Assembly (NCBI GenBank): GCA_027067855.1
Contig: JAMOUX010000014.1
Coordinates: forward strand, 1 to 42,806
Source of the DNA: Candidatus Fermentibacteraceae bacterium
GTDB taxonomy: Bacteria > Fermentibacterota > Fermentibacteria > Fermentibacterales > JCC-6
Length of the DNA: 42,806 bases
Reading direction: 5' to 3'
The stretch's first letter is position 1; each line of letters starts with the position of its first letter. This document shows positions 16,046 to 22,925 of this stretch, piece by piece. The position numbers and the translations under genes are program-made. Below the pieces are notes generated by a model. It did no database searches and had not been told where the DNA came from. It saw only the letters and a program-made list of their open reading frames with translations.

Positions 16046-17394
16046 CGCCCGCCTCCCCCGCAGATAACGGAGGCGGTTTCGAAATAAGCCTCCATCTGTT
16101 CCCGGTTCCTCTTCTCGGTCGCCGTGATCAGCATGACCCCGTCACCCAACCCGGGCAGGGGAATTCCCGGAAGGATACCGGCATCCAGCATCCGTTCCAT
16201 GAACACCCGGGACGAAACCGGGAACGAAAGGGTGAACTCCCTGAAAAAGGGAGTATCGCCGAAAACCCTGGTAACGCCCGGTATCTCCAGCAGCTTCTTT
16301 TCCAGGTAGTGACTCCTGTGATAACACTGCGACGAGATTTCCCTGAAACCCTCCTCGCCGGTCAGCGCGAGATATACGGCGTTGGCCAGGGCCATTAGCG
16401 CCTGGTTGGTGCAGATGTTGCTGGTGGCCTTTTCGCGACGGATGTGCTGTTCCCTGGTCTGCAGGGTCATCACGTAGCCTTCCCGGCCCGCCCTGTCCAC
16501 GGTCCTGCCTACTATTCTCCCGGGCATTTTCCTCGCGAACTTCAGCCCGGATGCCATGAAGCCCGAGTAAGGCCCCCCGTATGAAAGAGGTATGCCCATG
16601 CTCTGGCCCTCTCCCACCACCACGTCCGCACCCGCGTCACCGGGGGAACGCAACAGGGGAAGCGACACCGGGTCGGCCGCCACGACGAACAATCCCTTCA
16701 TGGAATGAGCCAACCGGGCCAGGGGCTCCAGGTCCTCCACGAGCCCGAAATAATTGGGATATCCCACCAGTACCGCGGCCACGTCGTCTCCCGCGAGTTT
16801 CTCCGCGGCGTCCGGGTCGAGAGTTCCGTCTTCCCGGAAAGGTATCTCGTTCAACCGGAAGCTTCTCCTCCTGGTATAAGTCCGTATCACCTTCAGCCAC
16901 CTGGGATTAAGGGAACCGGCCACCAGGACCCTGTTTCTCCCGGTTACGCGCATGGCCATGAGGCACGCCTCCGCGGCGGCCGAGGCTCCGTCGTACATGC
17001 CGGCGTTAGCCATCTCCATCCCGGTAAGCCTGGCGATCATGGTCTGGTACTCGAATATGGCCTGCAGCGTTCCCTGGCTGGCCTCCGCCTGGTAAGGTGT
17101 GTAGGCGGTGTAGAATTCGCTCCGGAGAAGGACGTGATCCAGCGCGGCCGGGATGAAATGGTCGTAAGCCCCTCCTCCGGCGAAACATATCTTTTCCGCA
17201 CCCTCGTTACCTGCGGCCAGTTTCTTGAACCTGTCCACCAGTTCGATCTCGGACATGGGACCGGGAAGGTCGAGAAGCCCCCTGAACCTGAATTCCTCCG
17301 GAATGGGCTCCAGGAGATCGGGGAATTTTTCAACCCCTATGACCTCCAGCATCTCATTCCTGGTCTTTTCGTCGTAGGGTATGAAGCGGTTCAT
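16042..17394 (-). CDS. gcvPA: Glycine dehydrogenase (decarboxylating) subunit 1 (P-protein alpha)
   Basis: This 450-residue alpha chain forms the heterotetrameric P-protein with the gcvPB product in the glycine cleavage system. It has the fold-type-I transferase shape without the PLP lysine. The start (MNRFIPYDEKTRNEMLEVIG) and the segments SEFYTAYTPYQAEASQGTLQ and GMEMANAGMYDGASAAAEA match the family well, and the length is normal. It begins 3 nt after gcvH and overlaps gcvPB by four bases. The split P-protein form is common in anaerobes, Firmicutes, archaea and several candidate phyla, but rare in Proteobacteria, where gcvP is fused. Confidence 0.96.
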   Translation of the reverse strand: MNRFIPYDEKTRNEMLEVIGVEKFPDLLEPIPEEFRFRGLLDLPGPMSEIELVDRFKKLAAGNEGAEKICFAGGGAYDHFIPAALDHVLLRSEFYTAYTPYQAEASQGTLQAIFEYQTMIARLTGMEMANAGMYDGASAAAEACLMAMRVTGRNRVLVAGSLNPRWLKVIRTYTRRRSFRLNEIPFREDGTLDPDAAEKLAGDDVAAVLVGYPNYFGLVEDLEPLARLAHSMKGLFVVAADPVSLPLLRSPGDAGADVVVGEGQSMGIPLSYGGPYSGFMASGLKFARKMPGRIVGRTVDRAGREGYVMTLQTREQHIRREKATSNICTNQALMALANAVYLALTGEEGFREISSQCYHRSHYLEKKLLEIPGVTRVFGDTPFFREFTLSFPVSSRVFMERMLDAGILPGIPLPGLGDGVMLITATEKRNREQMEAYFETASVICGGGGR

Positions 17395-17397
17395 GAA

Positions 17398-17781
17398 TTA
17401 TTCGCCGATCAGCCTGGAATATTCTTCCGCGGTCTTCAGCGCCTCGAATCCCGAGGGATCGTCGGTCTTAAGCACGACGATCCAGCCGCGGCCGTAACAA
17501 TCCTCGTTGATCAGCGCGGGTTCGTCCTCCAGTTCCTCGTTGACCCTCACCACCTTGCAGTCGAACGGAGCGTAAAAATCCTCGGCGGTCTTCACCGCTT
17601 CAAGTGAACCGAGAACGTCTCCGACACCGTATTCGTTCAGGCCGGGGAATTCCACCATCACTATCTCGCCCATCTGGTCCTGGGCATAGAAAGTGAGCCC
17701 CATCATGTATTCTCCCCCTCCAAGATCCTTAACCCACTCGTGGGTGTCAGTGTAGCGAAGGTCCTTGGGAACGTTCGACAT
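17398..17781 (-). CDS. gcvH: Glycine cleavage system H protein
   Basis: GcvH is the small shuttle of the system; its lipoyl arm moves the aminomethyl group between the P, T and L proteins. The 127-residue length is typical. The lipoylation lysine is K64 in GSLEAVKTAEDFYAP, in the normal hairpin position, and the N-terminal RYTDTHEWV segment is a hallmark. An AAGGAGG site (reading CAAGGAGGAAGAG) lies directly before the ATG. The gene sits between gcvT and gcvPA; gcvT ends 50 nt upstream. No lipoate ligase or lipoyl synthase is in the window. Confidence 0.96.
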   Translation of the reverse strand: MSNVPKDLRYTDTHEWVKDLGGGEYMMGLTFYAQDQMGEIVMVEFPGLNEYGVGDVLGSLEAVKTAEDFYAPFDCKVVRVNEELEDEPALINEDCYGRGWIVVLKTDDPSGFEALKTAEEYSRLIGE

Positions 17782-17831
17782 CTCTTCCTCCTTGAATCAG
17801 TGGGCGGCCGTCCGGCCCCCTGGGTCTCCGA

Positions 17832-18929
17832 TTATTTCCTGCTCCCACCCTTGTAGAAGGGAAGCTTCACGGCTTCAACCGGGATTCTCCTGTTTCTGAC
17901 TTCCGCCTCCAGCCTGGTGCCGGTTTTATGGTAGCCCCGTTCCACCAGGGCCAGGCATATGCCGTATCCCAGGGTCGGAGCTATCGAACCGCTGGTCACC
18001 ACTCCGACCTTTCCTGACCCGTCGAACAACTCGGCCCCGTGCCTGGGAAAACCCTTTCCCTTCACCTCGAAACCGGTGATGTACCTGGACGGCTTCTCCC
18101 TCTTCTGCCTCTCCAGGACCTCCCTGCCGATGAAATCCTTGTCCGTCTTCAACTTGAGAACCCAGCCCAGCCTCGCTTCCACCGGAGTCACCGAGTGATC
18201 GATATCGTTTCCGTAGAGCAGGTACCCCATTTCCAGCCTCAGGGTATCCCTGGCGCCGAGCCCCACCGGCTTTATCCCGAACTCCTTCCCGGCCTTCATC
18301 ACCGCGTCCCAAACGGCGGGAGCGGCGGCGGGCTCCATGTACAGCTCGAACCCGTCCTCGCCGGTGTAGCCGGTCCTGGCGATGAGAGCGTCCTTCCCGG
18401 CCACCCTGCCCGTGACGTGACGGTAATATCCCACCGATGCCAGGTTCTCGTCGGTGAGCCCCTCCATCACCTTTTCCGCGTCCGGCCCCTGTACCGCTAC
18501 CAGGGCGGTGTCATCGCTCTCGTTCGTAAGTTCCACCGAAAAACCGGACTTGTGGCTGTTCACCCACGCCCAGTCCTTCTCGATATTGGCGGCGTTGACC
18601 ACCATGAGGAACTCCTCCGGAGAAATCCCGTACGTGATGAGGTCGTCCACTATTCCGCCGTCGGGGTAACACATGGCGGAATAGAAGGCCTGCCCCGGTT
18701 CCACGTCCGCGTCGTTGGTGAGTATGTAGTCCAGGAACTTCACCGCGTCCGGCCCCTTCACCCTGAATTCTCCCATGTGAGAAAGATCGAACACGCCGAC
18801 GCTCTTCCGGACCGTCTTGTGCTCATCCGTTATACCCGTATACTTGACGGGCATGAGATACCCGGCGAAGGGCTCGATCCTGGCGCCGAGTTCAACGTGT
18901 TTCTGGTAAAGAGCCGTCTTTTTGTTCAT
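17832..18929 (-). CDS. gcvT: Aminomethyltransferase (glycine cleavage T protein)
   Basis: GcvT moves the aminomethyl carbon to tetrahydrofolate, releasing ammonia and giving 5,10-methylene-THF. The start used is the ATG at 18929, preceded by GGGAG, giving 365 residues, the normal length. The first residues (MNKKTALYQKHVELGARIEPFAGYLMP) fit the family, while an upstream in-frame start at 18986 would add an unrelated 19 residues. Other signatures are VFDLSHMGEFRVKGPDA, ARTGYTGEDGFELY and GLGARDTLRLEMGY. It is the first gene of the operon T-H-PA-PB, with a promoter candidate just upstream. The folate carrier links it with folE/folP farther right in the window. Confidence 0.96.
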   Translation of the reverse strand: MNKKTALYQKHVELGARIEPFAGYLMPVKYTGITDEHKTVRKSVGVFDLSHMGEFRVKGPDAVKFLDYILTNDADVEPGQAFYSAMCYPDGGIVDDLITYGISPEEFLMVVNAANIEKDWAWVNSHKSGFSVELTNESDDTALVAVQGPDAEKVMEGLTDENLASVGYYRHVTGRVAGKDALIARTGYTGEDGFELYMEPAAAPAVWDAVMKAGKEFGIKPVGLGARDTLRLEMGYLLYGNDIDHSVTPVEARLGWVLKLKTDKDFIGREVLERQKREKPSRYITGFEVKGKGFPRHGAELFDGSGKVGVVTSGSIAPTLGYGICLALVERGYHKTGTRLEAEVRNRRIPVEAVKLPFYKGGSRK

Positions 18930-18992
18930 ATCGTCTCCCGTGTTGAGATTCAACCGGCAAGGGGTGATATTTACCTGAGAATGCACTGGATG

Positions 18993-19021
18993 AATGTAGC
19001 GGATTACCGGATGAAACGCAA
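18993..19021 (-). promoter_or_regulatory. Candidate promoter of the glycine cleavage operon
   Basis: On the minus strand TTGCGT (19021-19016) and TACATT (18998-18993) are spaced by 17 bp, a fair match to -35/-10. The leader to the gcvT start would be about 60 nt. I looked for a glycine riboswitch here and saw none: the ~106-nt gap is too short for a tandem aptamer and lacks its conserved cores. Confidence 0.4.
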
Positions 19022-19035
19022 CTTCGATACTACCT

Positions 19036-19689
19036 GTGAAAGGTGTCGCGAGTGACCGCGCGATGATAGTCCTTCCCGGAAAACTGGTGAAGAAACTTAG
19101 AAGGGAATCCGGCGCCTCCGGAACTGCGGACGCCTTCGAGATCCTGCTGGCGGAATCAGTTGCAAGACGCTGGTTCCTGGCCGAAGGACTGCCCTGTTGG
19201 CGGTCTCCTCAGCCGCCGCTGCGGAAGGGCAGGTACGGACTGCTGTTCCCCTCGGGCAGAAGGGCGCTGGTATCACCGCGAAGAACCAGGCGTTACTCCT
19301 TCGACGACATGGCTGCGGCGAAATGCGATTACCTCGTAAGCGTCTCGCTCTCGAGCGACGCATCCGGAACGCCGGAAGGCTTTCTCATTATCACGGACAT
19401 CTTCAAGCCGGAAAACCCGCTGTGGATACCGGACATTTCCACGGCGGACAAACGCCCGATTAAGGAATTTCCCGAACTAGGGATGAAACCCGGGCATTTC
19501 CGGCTTTCATACATCATCGGCAGCCTGAAACTGCTGGCGTTGTCGGAACCCCGGGTTCCGCCTCCCCGGAACACCGCAACCCGCTGTCCGCCCGGGAAAA
19601 CATACCCGAAGGGTTCCGAAAAATCCGGGGCGTCTGTATACTTATGTTCGCGGGACACTGTTAAACCCGATGCAAATGGAAGGAAATGA
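19036..19689 (+). CDS. Hypothetical protein
   Basis: A GTG at 19036 opens a 217-residue frame; an internal ATG at 19063 (MIVLPGKLVKKL) is an equally good start and neither has a strong ribosome-binding site. The N-terminal half is basic (LRRES, RRALVSPRRTRRYS). The middle has a regular strand pattern around AAAKCDYLVSVSLSSDASG and GFLIITDIF, then a Pro/Trp-rich end. There is no signal peptide or membrane helix. I do not recognise a family. It is read divergently from the gcv operon, and the lipoprotein gene follows after 3 nt, so the two are probably one unit. The last ~45 residues are Pro/Arg/Ser-rich and may be a poorly conserved tail. Confidence 0.55.
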   Translation: MKGVASDRAMIVLPGKLVKKLRRESGASGTADAFEILLAESVARRWFLAEGLPCWRSPQPPLRKGRYGLLFPSGRRALVSPRRTRRYSFDDMAAAKCDYLVSVSLSSDASGTPEGFLIITDIFKPENPLWIPDISTADKRPIKEFPELGMKPGHFRLSYIIGSLKLLALSEPRVPPPRNTATRCPPGKTYPKGSEKSGASVYLCSRDTVKPDANGRK

Positions 19690-19692
19690 AAT

Positions 19693-20304
19693 ATGGAACG
19701 AATGAAACTTCCCGCGTTCTGCATCATCTTCCTGGGGTTGATTTCAACGGGATGCATGGGGACCTTCGAAACCGCCAGGGTAACGACGTTCAGGGCCGGA
19801 GCGACTTATTTCGCCACCACCGAGTCCGATGAAAACCAGAGTTGGAACATGCCCGGCATCTTTCTCGAAGGAGGGTTTCCGGGGGGACCTTCGCGGTTCG
19901 GAATCGGCCTGCACATCAAGGCGGCTTTGAGTGTCGGCGATAACGACGGGTTCATCGCGGTCTGGGGCGGCAAGCTGCAGTTCCCGGAAAACAGGATCGC
20001 CGATGTGGCGGTCGCCGTGGACATGTGGGGCCTGTATTTTCCGGGGGAGATCAAGCTGCATCTCTCGAAAAGAATGGGGATCTTCGAACCTTACGTGTGC
20101 CTGGCCATCGTGGACTTCCTCGACTACACCGAAGGAGATGACGGCTCTATCGACATTTTCAGTGATGAAGGAAACTTATCGGTGACCCTGGGATCGATGG
20201 CTTCCCTGGGAAACGCTTCGGCGTGGAAACTGGCCGCCGAGCTTGAAGCAGGGCCGGTATGGAAGGCCTGCGGTTTCGGAGCGGGAATTTTCAGAGAATT
20301 CTAG
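19693..20304 (+). CDS. Putative outer-membrane lipoprotein, beta-rich
   Basis: This 203-residue protein begins with a lipoprotein signal peptide: FCIIFLGLISTGC, with the lipobox cysteine at about residue 21, so the mature protein would be lipid-anchored. The rest alternates short amphipathic strands and Gly turns (FRAGATYFATTES, FGIGLHIKAALSVG, VAVAVDMWGLYFPGEIKLHLS) and ends in an aromatic (EF). This suggests a small outer-membrane barrel or a lipocalin-like fold. No specific family is recognised. It starts after GGAAATGAAATATG, with GGAAGGAAAT as ribosome-binding site. A gap of about 130 nt to the next gene shows no clear promoter or terminator. Confidence 0.75.
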   Translation: MERMKLPAFCIIFLGLISTGCMGTFETARVTTFRAGATYFATTESDENQSWNMPGIFLEGGFPGGPSRFGIGLHIKAALSVGDNDGFIAVWGGKLQFPENRIADVAVAVDMWGLYFPGEIKLHLSKRMGIFEPYVCLAIVDFLDYTEGDDGSIDIFSDEGNLSVTLGSMASLGNASAWKLAAELEAGPVWKACGFGAGIFREF

Positions 20305-20435
20305 GAAAACCAGGAGAGAGGGGAAACCGTCCTTCACCATGATTCGCAGGTATCCGGATTTTCAGCCGGTATTTCCGCTTGCCCGGCAAAGATGAACCCG
20401 GAGCCGGTGATGCTCGGAAATTCCCGGGGGTTCGA

Positions 20436-21092
20436 TTGAGAACGGAACTTTTCGTAACGCCCGAGAACATCTATTCAAAGGCGAAGGATTGGCTCGACAT
20501 ACTGGAGCCGTTCGGACGTACCGGGCGGAAACTGGTGCTGAAGCCGGAATCCTGCGCCCTGGTAGTGGTCGACATGCTCAGGTATTTCGCCCATCCCGAG
20601 GGTCGTGCGTACCTGCCTTCCACCGCCGCGGTCATACCGGTCATCGAAAGGCTGCTCGGCAAGTGGCGCGAGATCGGCGGCACGGTCGTTTTCACACGGC
20701 ACTGCCACAGGGGACCCCGGGATCTCGGCATGCTCGGAAAGTTCTTCCGCGACTATATACGCTGTGATGAACGGGATTCCCGTATTATCGGGGAATTGAC
20801 TCCGCTTCCGTCGGAAAAAGTGGTTCTCAAGAATACGTACGACGCTTTCTTCCACACTGGGCTGGACGAATATCTTTCGAGACGGGGCGTCGGACAGGTC
20901 CTGGTAACCGGGGTGCTTACGCAGATGTGCTGCGAAACCACGGCCAGGTCGGCTTTCGTCAGGGGTTACGAGGTCTACGTTCCCGTGGACGCCCTGACAA
21001 CGTCCACCGAAGAATTGCATATCGGCAGCCTAAGGAGCCTGGCTTCCGGGGTCGCGGTCATGACATCGGCTGATGAGGCTTGCGGTGGATGA
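20436..21092 (+). CDS. Isochorismatase-fold cysteine hydrolase
   Basis: This product belongs to the isochorismatase/nicotinamidase superfamily. Using the TTG at 20436 (after GGGGG) it is 218 residues; another TTG at 20379 is possible but adds a non-conserved stretch. The catalytic triad is visible: Asp46 (ALVVVDMLRY), Lys132 (VVLKNTYDAFF) and Cys165 (TGVLTQMCCETTA), with the cis-peptide VTGVLT just before the cysteine. Conserved His residues of a metal site, as in true nicotinamidases, are not evident, so the substrate is open: isochorismate, an amide or an N-carbamoyl compound. It overlaps the flavoprotein gene by 20 nt, so it probably works in one pathway with it and the radical SAM protein. 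Confidence 0.85.
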   Translation: MRTELFVTPENIYSKAKDWLDILEPFGRTGRKLVLKPESCALVVVDMLRYFAHPEGRAYLPSTAAVIPVIERLLGKWREIGGTVVFTRHCHRGPRDLGMLGKFFRDYIRCDERDSRIIGELTPLPSEKVVLKNTYDAFFHTGLDEYLSRRGVGQVLVTGVLTQMCCETTARSAFVRGYEVYVPVDALTTSTEELHIGSLRSLASGVAVMTSADEACGG

Positions 21093-21993
21093 CGGTTCCG
21101 GGATTCCCGACGTGGTGGTGGTGGGAGCGGGACCTGCCGGATGCGGGGCGGCGGTCCAGTGCGCCAGGCTGGGTCTGAACGTAAAGATCGTGGACCGCAC
21201 CGGAACGCCGGGCGGACTGGTCCGCGAGGCGAGGCTCCTGGAGAATTATCCGGGGTTGCCGAAAAACGTGCCGGGAGCGATTTTCAGCGAATTCCTCTCC
21301 GACTTCCTGGAGAACAACGGGCTCCGGCCGGCAAGAATCGAAGTGGAACGGATATCCCGGGAGGAAGATTACTTTACCGTAACGTGGAGCGGCGGCTCGA
21401 TGAAAGCAAGAACACTGGTTATCGCCGTGGGCACCCGCCCCGTCGGGTACTCCCCCGAAAACGCGGAGGGGGTAACCATCCACAGGAGCATCCTTCCCCT
21501 GCTGGAAAAGCCGCCGCCCGGAGTCGCGGTGATCGGAGGAGGAGAATCGGCCCTGGATTATGCGCTGAATCTTTCCGACAGGGGGTCGAAGGTGGTGCTG
21601 CTCGTGCGGGGATCCTCGTTCAGGGCGGGGGGACTGCTTGCGGAAAGGGTACTCTCGAGGCCGGGCATCTCGGTATTGTTCGAAACGACGCTTTCAGGGG
21701 CGACTCCCACGCGGAACGGGACCGTGAAGATCCGCCTTGATTCCGGCGGCGTCGCCTTTTACATCGACGTGCACGCGGTGCTTGCCGCCGTGGGCAGGCG
21801 GCCGATATTCCCGGAAACGGATTTCCGGGTCTTCCGCAGGCCCGGAAACGTGGAAACGTCGGTACCCGGCTTCTTCATATGCGGCGACGCATCACTGGGC
21901 AGCCTGGGCCAGGCATCCATCGCGGCGGGCCAGGGGGTGCTGGCCGGGACGGAGGCGTCCCGTTTCATCCGGAGAGGAAAATCATGGAAATAG
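21073..21993 (+). CDS. Thioredoxin-reductase-like FAD/NAD(P)H oxidoreductase without CxxC
   Basis: A 306-residue, two-dinucleotide-domain flavoprotein. The FAD GxGxxG site is at about 15-20 (DVVVVGAGPAGCGAA), the NAD(P) site at about 155-160 (VAVIGGGESALDYA), and the C-terminal FAD motif is FFICGDASLGSLGQAS. Length and order match thioredoxin reductase, but the redox pair CxxC that should precede the NAD(P) domain is absent: that region reads IHRSILPLLEKPPPG. It is therefore not a thioredoxin reductase; it may pass electrons to another acceptor, such as the radical SAM enzyme or a small partner. The ATG lies within the 3' end of the hydrolase gene, and its own stop overlaps the radical SAM start by 10 nt. 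Confidence 0.85.
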   Translation: MRLAVDDGSGIPDVVVVGAGPAGCGAAVQCARLGLNVKIVDRTGTPGGLVREARLLENYPGLPKNVPGAIFSEFLSDFLENNGLRPARIEVERISREEDYFTVTWSGGSMKARTLVIAVGTRPVGYSPENAEGVTIHRSILPLLEKPPPGVAVIGGGESALDYALNLSDRGSKVVLLVRGSSFRAGGLLAERVLSRPGISVLFETTLSGATPTRNGTVKIRLDSGGVAFYIDVHAVLAAVGRRPIFPETDFRVFRRPGNVETSVPGFFICGDASLGSLGQASIAAGQGVLAGTEASRFIRRGKSWK

Positions 21994-22901
21994 TCTCGAA
22001 GGTAGGCGGCCCGGACCCGGCCACGGTGTATACCGGCCGCCTGGAGGGGGGGGAGTTGGTTGAATTCGTGGAATCGGTCCAGCCACCGGTTCCCAGGGAC
22101 GAAAAATGGGTGCTGATAGTATCCACGCTGGTGGGTTGCCCGGTGAATTGCCCCATGTGCGACGCGGGAAGATTCTACGCCAGACCCCTGTCCGCCGGAG
22201 AAATCCTCGAGCAGGTGGACCGTCTCGTAACCCGGAGGTATCCCGATCGGAAGGTCCCGGTACCGAAGTTCAAGATTCAGTTCGCAAGAATGGGCGACCC
22301 CGCTTTCAATCCCGCCGTCCCGGAAGTGTTGCGCAGGCTGCCTTCCATCTACGACGCACCGGGCCTGATGCCGTGCATCTCCACGATCGCCCCCCGCGGA
22401 AGCGGGGCTTTCCTGGAGGAACTGCTGTCGATCAAAAACGAGTTCTATTCCGGGGGAAATTTCCAGATGCAGTTTTCCATCCACTCTACGTCCTCCCGTG
22501 ACAGGCGACGCCTGATCCCATGCGGGTTGCTGGGCTTCGACCGCCTGGCGGAATGGGGTGACAGGTTCCACCGGGAGGGTGACAGGAAGATAGCGCTCAA
22601 TTTCGCCCCGGTAAAAGGATTCTCCATCGAGCCGAAAGTCATTTCGAGGTATTTCTCTCCGCGACATTTCATGGTGAAACTGACCCCGGTGAATCCCACG
22701 TTCTCCGCCCTGGAGAACGCCCTCGAGGGAGTGATAGATCCCGACCGTCCCGGTTCCGGCGAAAACCTGGCGCTTGCATTCGAAAACGAAGGTTTCCAAG
22801 TCGTCCTGAGCATAGGCGATACCCGCGAGAACGCCATCGGGTCCAATTGCGGCATGTATGTCGAAACGCGGCGCCGAGCGGAGGCCGGGACCGAAACCTA
22901 G
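21984..22901 (+). CDS. RlmN/Cfr-like radical SAM protein, truncated, missing one catalytic Cys
   Basis: The ATG at 21984 follows GGAGAGGAAAATC and gives 305 residues. The SAM/4Fe-4S motif CxxxCxxC is C52-C56-C59 (VGCPVNCPMCDAG). Sequence around it aligns by eye with the methylsynthases RlmN and Cfr: MGDPAFNPAV for MGEPLxNxxxV, FSIHSTSSRDRRRLIP for SLHAxxxxxRxxxxP, LTPVNP for IPxNP, and NCGMYV for the final ACGQL. Cys289 corresponds to the cysteine that is methylated in RlmN. The other catalytic cysteine (C118 in E. coli RlmN) would fall at residue 45, which is Ile. The N-terminal helical RNA-binding region is mostly missing. A role in rRNA methylation is unlikely; another substrate is more probable. 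Confidence 0.88.
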   Translation: MEIVSKVGGPDPATVYTGRLEGGELVEFVESVQPPVPRDEKWVLIVSTLVGCPVNCPMCDAGRFYARPLSAGEILEQVDRLVTRRYPDRKVPVPKFKIQFARMGDPAFNPAVPEVLRRLPSIYDAPGLMPCISTIAPRGSGAFLEELLSIKNEFYSGGNFQMQFSIHSTSSRDRRRLIPCGLLGFDRLAEWGDRFHREGDRKIALNFAPVKGFSIEPKVISRYFSPRHFMVKLTPVNPTFSALENALEGVIDPDRPGSGENLALAFENEGFQVVLSIGDTRENAIGSNCGMYVETRRRAEAGTET

Positions 22902-22925
22902 AAATCCGCAGGAGGATCAGGCCGT

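Noticed and set aside
18930-19035. Possible glycine riboswitch upstream of gcvT
   Set aside because: The gap is only about 106 nt and lacks the conserved aptamer cores; a plain promoter fits better.
19329-19757. Minus-strand open frame of 142 codons across the end of the hypothetical gene and start of the lipoprotein gene
   Set aside because: It lies opposite the lipoprotein signal sequence and crosses two plus-strand genes with better starts; no domain is visible.
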